From positions 1 through 5,411 of the forward strand of contig JAKAGC010000337.1 of NCBI GenBank assembly GCA_021817755.1: DNA of 5,411 bases, in the 5' to 3' direction. Made by a program: the position numbers and the translations under genes. Shown piece after piece: positions 1 through 5,411 of the stretch (position 1 is its first letter; every line of letters begins with the position of its first letter). The notes beneath the pieces were generated by a model. It saw only the letters and a program-made list of their open reading frames with translations. It made no database searches and was not told the DNA's origin. The DNA comes from Acidobacteriota bacterium. Its GTDB lineage: Bacteria > Acidobacteriota > Aminicenantia > UBA2199.

Positions 1-317
1 AGGCAGATAATTCTCTACTTCAATCCATTTTTTCAAATCTGGTGCGCAATTCGCAGCAAGCTGGGGCTACTAAATTGGATATTCGTTTCGCCGCTATTCC
101 GGGAAAACAATTGGAAATCCTTTTTTCAGATAATGGTTCAGGGATTCCTCTAGAAAGTAAAGAAAAAATATGGTATCCGTTTTTTACTACTCGTGATAAA
201 GGTACGGGAATGGGTTTAGCTATAATCAGAAAAATTATCAACTCCATGAAAGGTGAGATTTCACTTCAAGAAAGTACAACTCCCGGTACCACATTCAGAA
301 TGGTATTTTATAGCTGA
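1..317 (+). CDS. Sensor histidine kinase, C-terminal ATPase domain (5' truncated)
   Basis: This is the C-terminal end of a two-component sensor kinase; the gene enters the window already open in the frame starting at base 3 and ends with TGA at 315-317. About 104 codons are visible and they make up most of a HATPase_c (GHKL) domain. The N-box is seen as SNLVRNSQQAG, the G1 box as FSDNGSGIP, and the F and G2 boxes as PFFTT followed by KGTGMGLAI. The order and the short link between PFFTT and GTGMGL match the NtrB/PAS-type kinase group. The domain would bind ATP and phosphorylate a histidine on an upstream HisKA helix that lies outside the window. The protein ends just after the domain (GTTFRMVFYS), so no receiver domain is fused behind it. 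A GTG at 42 is an internal valine of the N-box, not the start. The cognate response regulator and the sensed signal cannot be seen. Confidence 0.92.
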   Translation, partial: ADNSLLQSIFSNLVRNSQQAGATKLDIRFAAIPGKQLEILFSDNGSGIPLESKEKIWYPFFTTRDKGTGMGLAIIRKIINSMKGEISLQESTTPGTTFRMVFYS

Positions 318-386
318 TAATTTTTTAATATTAGTTTTATTTTGTATTTAATGTGAAGAATCCATACTCTGCCCAAAGGGGATTAT

Positions 387-426
387 GGGGCAGTGTGAAC
401 CTTTAATTAAGTTCAATCACCGCCCC
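387..426 (+). terminator. Probable intrinsic terminator of the histidine kinase gene
   Basis: The segment 387-400 pairs with 411-426: GGGGC with GCCCC, one A-C mismatch, GTG with CAC, a two-base bulge, then TGAAC with GTTCA. The loop is ten bases (CTTTAATTAA). On the plus strand the stem is followed by a T-rich stretch at about 430-447, though it is not a clean T run. It starts 70 bases after the kinase stop. Read from the minus strand, the stem is followed by ATAATCCCC with no T tract, so it should be a poor terminator for the converging peptidase gene. The hairpin is clear by eye; its function is inferred. Confidence 0.55.
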
Positions 427-470
427 AGTAAAATTTTATTTCATTTAATATAAATAGGGAAGTCTATTCA

Positions 471-3029
471 TTATTTTATTTTTGCAACGGAAAAAAGTGC
501 GTTGAAAAGAATTTTATAGGTTCCTTCCGATTGCCCGCGAAAAATAATATCGGGGCCTACCAGTATTACTCTACCGCCACCGGAAGAAATATCGGCCACA
601 ACTGATTTTCGTAATAATTGTTCTTCGCCTTTTAATGTCCCTGATAATAGCAAGTCACTTTTTCCAAAGACAACGGGAGTTCTTCGATCTTGTTCGATTG
701 AACGCGGAAGCGACGTCTTAAATGTAGGGCTATCATTAAAAAACATTGCTGCTGTATCGGGCATTCCAAAAGTTAAATCCGATTCCTTAATTTCTACTTT
801 TAAATATGAACCCGGGCAGATTAAATTCCGGGCAGTAGTCGTCAGGTTTTCAACCGGGAGTTTGAGCTTACCGATTGCGTAATCGCAAGAACTGGTCATA
901 AAGACAAGCGTTTTCCCATTTTTTAAAAATTCCTCGAGAATTTTTAATCCTTCTTCTCCAATTCCGCCGCTATACTCTGGCGGAAGAGGCGAATAATACA
1001 TCTCCCATTTTTTTGGCGGTTTTCCCGATTCGATTTCTGAGGTAGAAGCACCCAGGAATACAAGGATATCGAATTTCTTAATAAAATCCTTTTTTAAAAA
1101 ATCCTTTGGATGAATTGTTTCATAATCGATTTTAAATTGATCCAGGACATATCGAGCCCAGCCCTCTTCCATGTTTTCGCCGTAGTTCTGATATAAACCT
1201 AACTTAAAAGTTTTAAGTTTTGTATATTTTTCTACCGGGAGATTGGATGCTGTGGTCGTTAAAATCGGAGCATATTCGTTTATTTCTTTTAATACGCTGC
1301 CACATGCCGGAGAATTGGCAGTTACGAATGAACCGGTTGGGATGGATGAATCCGAATAATTACGCCAGACAGGAAATCCCTTCTTCATTAAAACAGAGAC
1401 CGCCATATAGGAATTATTAACAGCAGGATCAAAGATAATATAATTTTCCCAAGATTCTGGTAAACTCTTCTTCATCAGGCTGTACGGGTCAACAGGAGAC
1501 ATTGGCGCGTCAAAGGTTTTTGCTGCTTCGACTGCATCTACTCCCATACCCAGGTGAAGGGTCCAACCGGCGCCGTCATAGGGGAGGGTCACATCTTCTT
1601 TGGATCCACTTCCGATTTCCGGATATCTCTGGTACTCAAAAATATTTTTGACAAAAGCCCGGTAAGGTTGAGCCAGAGGAACAACATATGAACCTTTTTC
1701 AAAAAATTGGTTTCCGGATTGGATGGATTTATCCAATGAATAAACCTGAATATTGGAAAGAGTTAATGTGTGGATGAATTTTTCTACTGTCAGTGAATCT
1801 CGCTGATTTTTGGGAACAATGTATGCAAATGGAGCTTCACTTTTTCCTTTATTTATATTATCGGAGGCCATTTTATAGGAATTCATAAGAAGTTCTTGTG
1901 AGTTATTTGCCGCAGTATTTAGTACGGAAAGGGTTGCATGGAAATCGTAATTAACAATATCACCCAATCTCCACCATCCTCCTTTCCATGGGTTGGGACT
2001 AAAAACCCGTTCTTCGTTTTTTCGGCTTACAGGACTGCTGACTTCTTCCGGTTCGATATAAATTGGAGTAGCCAGGCGAACTGAAGCTCCTTCGAAGAGG
2101 ATACCCGCTACATTATGAAACCATGCCGAATCATCCAGGGCGCCAATCCACCATCCCATGAAAATACCACGCGATGCAACACCCTGGAAATTAAGCTTTT
2201 CAAGGTCAAATGCGATTCTGGAACCAAACAAGTTTACTGTTCTCCACATTAATGGATGAAGTCCCGGGGTAGGGGGGTCGGCAAATGGGGGAATAAATAA
2301 ACGATCGCCCGAACTTCCCATCTGGTGTTCATCCACAAGTACTTGTGGGAAAAATTCGTGATAAAGTTGTTTGGTTAAATTGGCTGTTTCTTTCAAATTT
2401 ATTTTGTACCAGTCACGGTTATTATCGTGTCCCGCATACCAATGATAAAGATATGGCGTGTCTGAACCTTCATATGGAGTTCCTTTCTGTTTATAATACC
2501 ATTCCACTGTCATAATCTGACCATCGGGGTTTACAGAGGGAACAAGTACGAAAATGATATTGTTCAATATTTTTAATGTTTCCGGGGAATCATCTGTGGC
2601 CATGCGATAAAGCATTTCCATCGACATTTGAGATGAAGCGATTTCCGATGAATGGAGATTGCAATTAATAAATACAATTGCTTTTCCTTGCTCAGCCAGT
2701 TTTTGAGCTTCTGTTCCGGTAACTTCAGCAAGAGAAAGCTTGCGACTGATTTCTTTGTATTTATCCAGTTCTTTGATGTTTTCCGGTGAGGATATAACCG
2801 CCATTATCATATCGTTATTTAAAGTGGTTTTTCCTATAACGATGGTTTTAATCCGGGGGGACTCTTGCTCTGCTTTTAAAAAGTAATCTTTGATTTTGTT
2901 ATAATGGGCCAATTGCCTATCTGTTCCCGGTTTGAAACCCAGGAATTTTTCCGGTGTTTCAAGTCCCGATGCTGTAAGTAAAGTGTAGATAAATAAGAAA
3001 ATTAAAAAACAGGGGATGTTCTTTTTCAT
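471..3029 (-). CDS. Secreted M14-family zinc carboxypeptidase-like protein with C-terminal amidotransferase-like domain
   Basis: This 852-residue protein is a predicted exported metallopeptidase that would cleave C-terminal residues from peptides outside the cytoplasm. Residues 1-22 form a signal peptide (MKKN, a hydrophobic stretch, then TASG) with no lipobox. The M14 catalytic set is complete and in order: HSSE at 126-129 (zinc His and Glu), NPDG at 167-170, NNRD at 203-206 (substrate-binding Arg), H235 in DEHQMG (third zinc ligand) and E313 in LFEGAS (general base). Residues about 605-852 resemble a class I glutamine-amidotransferase-like fold (FKLGLYQNYG, then EEGWARYVLDQF, then FDILVFLGAS). 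This two-part design and length are typical of large M14 proteins of environmental Bacteroidota relatives. The segment between about 400 and 600 has no motif I recognise. The ATG at 3029 is chosen because a strong AAGGAGGT lies just upstream and the signal peptide begins there. The active-site assignment is firm; substrate and true exopeptidase activity are inferred. Confidence 0.93.
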   Translation of the reverse strand: MKKNIPCFLIFLFIYTLLTASGLETPEKFLGFKPGTDRQLAHYNKIKDYFLKAEQESPRIKTIVIGKTTLNNDMIMAVISSPENIKELDKYKEISRKLSLAEVTGTEAQKLAEQGKAIVFINCNLHSSEIASSQMSMEMLYRMATDDSPETLKILNNIIFVLVPSVNPDGQIMTVEWYYKQKGTPYEGSDTPYLYHWYAGHDNNRDWYKINLKETANLTKQLYHEFFPQVLVDEHQMGSSGDRLFIPPFADPPTPGLHPLMWRTVNLFGSRIAFDLEKLNFQGVASRGIFMGWWIGALDDSAWFHNVAGILFEGASVRLATPIYIEPEEVSSPVSRKNEERVFSPNPWKGGWWRLGDIVNYDFHATLSVLNTAANNSQELLMNSYKMASDNINKGKSEAPFAYIVPKNQRDSLTVEKFIHTLTLSNIQVYSLDKSIQSGNQFFEKGSYVVPLAQPYRAFVKNIFEYQRYPEIGSGSKEDVTLPYDGAGWTLHLGMGVDAVEAAKTFDAPMSPVDPYSLMKKSLPESWENYIIFDPAVNNSYMAVSVLMKKGFPVWRNYSDSSIPTGSFVTANSPACGSVLKEINEYAPILTTTASNLPVEKYTKLKTFKLGLYQNYGENMEEGWARYVLDQFKIDYETIHPKDFLKKDFIKKFDILVFLGASTSEIESGKPPKKWEMYYSPLPPEYSGGIGEEGLKILEEFLKNGKTLVFMTSSCDYAIGKLKLPVENLTTTARNLICPGSYLKVEIKESDLTFGMPDTAAMFFNDSPTFKTSLPRSIEQDRRTPVVFGKSDLLLSGTLKGEEQLLRKSVVADISSGGGRVILVGPDIIFRGQSEGTYKILFNALFSVAKIK

Positions 3030-3042
3030 AATACCTCCTTTT
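3030..3042 (-). promoter_or_regulatory. Strong Shine-Dalgarno site of the M14 peptidase gene
   Basis: Read on the minus strand, AAGGAGGT (3040-3033) ends three bases before the ATG at 3029, an almost complete anti-16S match. It fixes the start codon. A second, weaker site (AAAGGAG, 3060-3054) lies farther upstream. Confidence 0.85.
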
Positions 3043-3061
3043 CAATTGCTGTTCTCCTTTC

Positions 3062-3075
3062 CGTGAAAAGTCACG
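3062..3075 (-). other. Small hairpin in the peptidase 5' leader
   Basis: CGTGA (3062-3066) and TCACG (3071-3075) form a perfect five-pair stem with a four-base loop. It sits about 20 bases upstream of the Shine-Dalgarno site in the predicted mRNA leader. It could stabilise the leader or act as a binding site. It is short enough to be chance, and no further structure supports a riboswitch. Confidence 0.3.
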
Positions 3076-3154
3076 ATTGAATGAATTTTAACTGTGACCA
3101 ATGCTAGCCCTTAAGGTGATTGGCTTTCCTTTTCATAAACGATGACCTGGAAGA

Positions 3155-3184
3155 AGTATACAGCATTCATAGAAAACCTGTATC
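3155..3184 (-). promoter_or_regulatory. Weak candidate promoter for the M14 peptidase gene
   Basis: TATACT (3160-3155 on the minus strand) matches the sigma70 -10 consensus at five of six positions. GATACA (3184-3179) lies 18 bases upstream but matches the -35 consensus at only three positions. It would give a leader of roughly 120 bases. A 174-base gap between the cNMP gene and the peptidase makes a separate promoter plausible, but read-through from upstream is equally possible. Confidence 0.25.
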
Positions 3185-3203
3185 TATGGGTACCGTTGGG
3201 AAA

Positions 3204-3683
3204 TTAGAGCCACTGAGAAAAAGTGACGAATGCCTTTAATTTCGCATTGGTTTCTCTCAGCCTGGAGGAGAGAGTTTTACCCAGTTTCAAGAGTATTTTT
3301 ATACCGTTTCGGGGTTCCTTTTCAATATAGTTGAGAAAATCTATTCTGCTGATTTCAAGTGTAATAGCGTTGGAATGGGCAATTACCGTAGCAGAACGCG
3401 GTAAATCTTCTAGTAGAGCCATTTCTCCAAAAATATCACCTTTCTTTAATATCATAAGCGCTTCTTCGGAATTGGGGCCGTGGGTTTGAGATACTCGAAC
3501 TTCGCCTGACGCAATAACCATCATACTATTTCCTGGTTCCCCCTCATGGAAAATAACTTCGTTTTGTACAAATATACGATCTTTGAAGAAATTTCCGAAA
3601 GTTACCAGATCAGGATCGCTCATGTCCTCGAATATGTCAAGATTACGAAGCAGTGCAAGGATAAAATCCGGATTTAGTTTCAT
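3204..3683 (-). CDS. Single-domain cyclic-nucleotide-binding protein
   Basis: This 159-residue cytosolic protein is a CRP-type cyclic-nucleotide-binding domain standing alone. A helical N-terminus (residues 1-40) leads into the beta-roll, with VIFHEGEPGNSMMVIASGEV at 43-62. The phosphate-binding cassette covers residues 85-100 (FGEMALL, then LPRSATV): E87 would contact the ribose hydroxyl and R96 the cyclic phosphate, so ligand binding should be intact. After the roll there is a helix (about 113-150), and the protein ends in FSQWL. No helix-turn-helix follows, so unlike CRP/FNR it cannot be a DNA-binding regulator by itself, and no kinase or transporter domain is fused. It must signal through a partner or compete for ligand. 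The stop of the upstream unknown gene is 34 bases away. There is no Shine-Dalgarno site; an extended -10 box lies eight bases before the ATG. cAMP versus cGMP cannot be decided from sequence. Confidence 0.93.
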   Translation of the reverse strand: MKLNPDFILALLRNLDIFEDMSDPDLVTFGNFFKDRIFVQNEVIFHEGEPGNSMMVIASGEVRVSQTHGPNSEEALMILKKGDIFGEMALLEDLPRSATVIAHSNAITLEISRIDFLNYIEKEPRNGIKILLKLGKTLSSRLRETNAKLKAFVTFSQWL

Positions 3684-3691
3684 TTGTATTT

Positions 3692-3721
3692 ATTATATCA
3701 CATTTCGAGGAATTAAGTCAT
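3692..3721 (-). promoter_or_regulatory. Extended -10 promoter of the cNMP-binding gene
   Basis: On the minus strand, TATAAT (3697-3692) is a perfect -10 hexamer directly preceded by TGA, which fits the extended -10 pattern TGn. ATGACT (3721-3716) lies 18 bases upstream and matches the -35 consensus at four of six positions. Only eight bases separate the -10 box from the ATG at 3683, so transcription would begin at or next to the start codon. The -35 element overlaps the stop codon of the upstream gene. Confidence 0.6.
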
Positions 3722-4323
3722 TTTTCTATTTTATGGTTTATATCTTCAAGAAAATCCCAAATGTCATATCCTTCGGCTGCGATTTCTTCCAACAGCCATA
3801 ATAGGTTTTTTTTCTTTATATATTCGTTTAATTGATCAAATTCAATACCGTAAGGGTTATCTTTTTTAATATCAAGGGCAATCTTGTCTATCCAAATTTT
3901 TTTTTTCGAGTCATAGAAATCGAACTTTTCTGGTGGGTATTTAGTACCCGGGCGGATCAAAACTTCCATTTTACCCTGACGGTGGAGATGACCGATACGG
4001 GCATCATACCAAAATGTAACCCAAAAACTATCCTCTTCTTTTATATAATCGAATTCCACCAATGATTTGTATATTTTATCGGACAATTTATCAACGATCT
4101 CAGATTCATCCTCTCTGATTCCAAGATTCTCCGCTACATCGGTTAATAGTTGACGTATTACTGCTATTGTAAGACCCTGGGCATAAGCAAACCTGGCTCT
4201 TTGATTGTACTCGATTCGATCTGCAATACCGATTTCCTGAAGTTCCATTGATCCTATTTCCGGATCGATGATTATTTCTAACGGTTCATGGCTTCCCGAT
4301 AGTTTTTGAAATAGTTCTTGCAT
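3718..4323 (-). CDS. Hypothetical protein, 201 residues, cytosolic
   Basis: I do not recognise this protein. It is a soluble, acidic-looking protein with no signal peptide, membrane segment, metal-binding motif or helix-turn-helix that I can see. Residues about 37-95 look mostly helical, residues about 98-150 look like a strand-rich part (FWVTFWYDARIGHLHRQGK, then VLIRPGTKYPPEKFDFYD), and residues about 158-200 look helical and charged (including LLWLLEEIAAEGYDIWDFLE). The ATG at 4323 is supported by GGAGGAG five bases upstream and by a promoter farther back. The gene is followed after 34 bases by the cNMP-binding gene on the same strand, which hints at a shared role. A run of ten A at codons 140-143 (3906-3897) and one of eight near codons 171-173 (3813-3806) make it prone to slippage. 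Coding status is well supported by length, ribosome site and promoter; the function is unknown. Confidence 0.85.
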   Translation of the reverse strand: MQELFQKLSGSHEPLEIIIDPEIGSMELQEIGIADRIEYNQRARFAYAQGLTIAVIRQLLTDVAENLGIREDESEIVDKLSDKIYKSLVEFDYIKEEDSFWVTFWYDARIGHLHRQGKMEVLIRPGTKYPPEKFDFYDSKKKIWIDKIALDIKKDNPYGIEFDQLNEYIKKKNLLWLLEEIAAEGYDIWDFLEDINHKIEK

Positions 4324-4328
4324 TATAA

Positions 4329-4335
4329 CTCCTCC
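4329..4335 (-). promoter_or_regulatory. Shine-Dalgarno site of the hypothetical gene
   Basis: GGAGGAG on the minus strand ends five bases before the ATG at 4323. It supports that ATG as the true start. Confidence 0.8.
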
Positions 4336-4374
4336 AGGGAATTGAATTTTATGCTTACTATTTTCCCGTTATTC

Positions 4375-4404
4375 ATTATAAAACAATCGAAATTTAAATT
4401 TCAA
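4375..4404 (-). promoter_or_regulatory. Sigma70-type promoter of the hypothetical gene
   Basis: On the minus strand, TTGAAA (4404-4399, five of six consensus matches) and TATAAT (4380-4375, perfect) are separated by 18 bases. Transcription should begin near 4368, giving a leader of about 45 bases that includes the Shine-Dalgarno site. This is the best promoter in the window and would drive the minus-strand genes. Confidence 0.65.
4389..4402. promoter_or_regulatory. Perfect 14-bp palindrome, possible operator
   Basis: GAAATTTAAATTTC is an exact inverted repeat. It overlaps four bases of the -35 box of the minus-strand promoter, fills most of the spacer, and lies 71 bases upstream of the divergent propeller gene's start. 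The position suits an operator for a dimeric regulator, but the region is so AT-rich that chance cannot be excluded. Confidence 0.35.
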
Positions 4405-4436
4405 GCATAAGGATTAATAAAATACAATTCGTTTTA

Positions 4437-4463
4437 TTGCTAAAAAAATGTTTTTCGTATAAA
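4437..4463 (+). promoter_or_regulatory. Candidate promoter of the propeller gene
   Basis: TATAAA (4458-4463, five of six) is preceded by TTGCTA (4437-4442, four of six) with a short 15-base spacer. The -10 box ends nine bases before the proposed GTG start, again implying little or no leader. An alternative -10, TACAAT (4423-4428), would give a leader of roughly 40 bases but has a poor -35. Confidence 0.4.
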
Positions 4464-4472
4464 ATTTTTCCC

Positions 4473-5411
4473 GTGAGATTCAAATTAAATGTTATAGAAA
4501 TTTATTTATTATTACTTTTTATTCTTCCCGGTGTAGAGTGGGGGGTAGCTGGCGTAAAGCCTTTAGCTCTATATAAAAATACAATCTGGACTTCAGCCAA
4601 TGGTTTACCCCAGAATTGTGTACATGCCATTACACAGGGACCCGATGGGTATATCTGGTTTGGAACTGATGCAGGACTTGCCCGATTTGACGGGATTAAG
4701 TTTACTTCATATGACCGTTACAATACACCAATGCTAATTAATGATATTATTCAGGGTTTCTGCATAGATAGGCAAGACACGTTGTGGATTGCAACTCGTC
4801 ACGGAGGAGTTGCACGTTTTAAAAATGGTAAATTTGAAAAAGGACTTACTACCGATGATGGACTCTGTAGCAATAATGTAAATTGTATAATCGAATCCGG
4901 GAAGGATAGCCTTTGGATTGGTACTATAAATGGATTAAATCGATTGGAAAATGGAAAACTTCGTAATATCCCTCTGCCGGGAGGACCCAATTCGAATTAT
5001 ATACTTTCGCTCAATGAATCACCCGATGGGTATTTATGGGTAGGAACACAAGATGGACTATTAAAACTTGGAAAACGGAATAATCGATATGAGGTTCTTT
5101 TATCTCTTTTTCGCCAGTATAAGATATCATCCTTAGCAAGGGATAAGCATGGGAATCTCTGGATTGCTACATATGAGAATGGTGCTATATATTTAAAAAA
5201 TGGGCAACCCGTTTTTTACACCACACAGAACGGCTTAAAGAGCAATTTTCTCGATAATATTGCTATCGATATGGAAGGTTCGATCTGGTTGGCTTCGCGG
5301 GATTCGGGGATTATGAGACTTAAAAATGGGAGTATCGATTCTTTTGATATCAATAACGGATTGTCTATGCCTTTTGTATTAACCATTTATCCCGACAATG
5401 AAGGCAGCATG
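4473..5411 (+). CDS. Two-component-regulator beta-propeller protein (3' truncated)
   Basis: The first 313 codons of a large exported sensor are visible. Residues 1-27 look like a signal peptide or membrane anchor (MRFK, then IYLLLLFILPG). An entry motif, IWTSANGLPQN (38-48), is followed by repeated blades with the core DGxxWxGTxxGLxR and tryptophans at residues 62, 105, 148, 189, 230 and 272, that is every 41-43 residues. Six blade cores are complete and a seventh begins at the window edge (PDNEGSM). In known proteins of this family such Reg_prop blades form periplasmic propellers, usually followed by a Y_Y_Y domain, a membrane helix and a histidine kinase, LytTR or other output domain; none of that is visible here. 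The frame is open back to a stop at 4395-4397. GTG at 4473 is preferred because it gives a compact signal peptide; TTG at 4437 is possible. No Shine-Dalgarno site precedes either. Confidence 0.92.
   Translation, partial: MRFKLNVIEIYLLLLFILPGVEWGVAGVKPLALYKNTIWTSANGLPQNCVHAITQGPDGYIWFGTDAGLARFDGIKFTSYDRYNTPMLINDIIQGFCIDRQDTLWIATRHGGVARFKNGKFEKGLTTDDGLCSNNVNCIIESGKDSLWIGTINGLNRLENGKLRNIPLPGGPNSNYILSLNESPDGYLWVGTQDGLLKLGKRNNRYEVLLSLFRQYKISSLARDKHGNLWIATYENGAIYLKNGQPVFYTTQNGLKSNFLDNIAIDMEGSIWLASRDSGIMRLKNGSIDSFDINNGLSMPFVLTIYPDNEGSM
4644..5330 (+). repeat. Tandem beta-propeller blade repeats (six units)
   Basis: Six protein-level repeats of 41-43 residues (about 123-129 bases) lie in the propeller gene. 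Their cores include GYIWFGTDAGLARFDG, DTLWIATRHGGVARFKNG, DSLWIGTINGLNRLENG, GYLWVGTQDGLLKLGK, GNLWIATYENGAIYLKNG and GSIWLASRDSGIMRLKNG. The DNA is largely diverged between units, so the array is old rather than freshly duplicated. Confidence 0.9.

Noticed and set aside
20..247. Minus-strand open frame of 75 codons opposite the kinase domain
   Set aside because: It is antisense to clear HATPase_c motifs and has no ribosome site or recognisable content.
1090..1101. T6A6 palindrome inside the peptidase gene
   Set aside because: It encodes part of a lysine- and phenylalanine-rich stretch and has no promoter context on either strand.
1220..1420. Plus-strand open frame of 66 codons inside the peptidase gene
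   Set aside because: It is antisense to the peptidase coding sequence, with no family signal.
2959..3045. TTG-initiated short frame after the AAAGGAG site, overlapping the peptidase start in another frame
   Set aside because: It has a rare start codon, is short, and its extent is dictated by the peptidase signal-peptide sequence; the second purine stretch alone is not enough.
3111..3170. A 19-codon minus-strand frame (MNAVYFFQ...) between the cNMP and peptidase genes
   Set aside because: It is very short, has only a weak upstream purine stretch and does not resemble a known leader peptide.
3168..3188. CATAG/CTATG inverted repeat as a terminator for the cNMP gene
   Set aside because: The stem is five pairs with a long loop and no T tract on the minus strand.
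3583..3801. Plus-strand open frame of 72 codons across the cNMP and unknown genes
   Set aside because: It is antisense to both genes and its product is low-complexity and rich in F, I and S, as expected of a shadow frame.
3832..4065. Plus-strand open frame of 77 codons opposite the unknown gene
   Set aside because: The minus-strand frame has the promoter, the Shine-Dalgarno site and greater length; this one has none.
4799..4990. Minus-strand open frame of 63 codons in the propeller gene
   Set aside because: The opposite strand encodes unmistakable propeller blades.
4640..5033. A 13-base exact repeat, ACCCGATGGGTAT, at 4640-4652 and 5021-5033
   Set aside because: Both copies encode the same PDGY turn of propeller blades, so protein repetition explains it.

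Overview
This AT-rich bacterial window holds two incomplete genes at its edges and three complete genes between them. No rRNA, tRNA, CRISPR array, insertion sequence or phage gene was seen. Three things point to a free-living heterotroph from a Bacteroidota-related or similar deep-branching phylum (for example Ignavibacteria, Calditrichota, KSB1 or Aminicenantes): a secreted ~850-residue M14 peptidase, a two-component-regulator beta-propeller protein and an NtrB-type histidine kinase. Two genes have strong Shine-Dalgarno sites and sigma70-like TATAAT boxes occur, which argues against a typical member of Bacteroidota itself. This placement is an inference from gene content and is weak.

Layout. 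Positions 1-317 (+) are the last ~104 codons of a sensor histidine kinase (ATPase domain). It converges on a long minus-strand gene; the gap 318-470 contains a hairpin that looks like the kinase gene's terminator. Positions 471-3029 (-) encode the exported M14 zinc carboxypeptidase-like protein, which carries a C-terminal class I glutamine-amidotransferase-like domain. A 174-bp gap (3030-3203) supplies its leader. Positions 3204-3683 (-) encode a single-domain cyclic-nucleotide-binding protein. Positions 3718-4323 (-) encode a 201-residue cytosolic protein that I do not recognise. A divergent, very AT-rich intergenic region (4324-4472) separates these from 4473-5411 (+), the first 313 codons of an exported beta-propeller protein that runs off the window.

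How they may work together. The three minus-strand genes could form a loose transcription unit (unknown protein, cNMP-binding protein, peptidase). However, both the cNMP-binding gene and probably the peptidase gene appear to have promoters of their own. The peptidase would act outside the cytoplasm in peptide scavenging. The cNMP-binding protein is a cytosolic ligand-responsive module without a DNA-binding domain, so it must act through a partner; the unknown upstream protein is the nearest candidate. The flanking sensors are separate signalling genes. Nothing here is clearly a new system. The most interesting signals are two start codons that sit right at predicted transcription starts (candidate leaderless mRNAs), a ten-A run in the unknown gene, and a perfect palindrome in the divergent promoter region.
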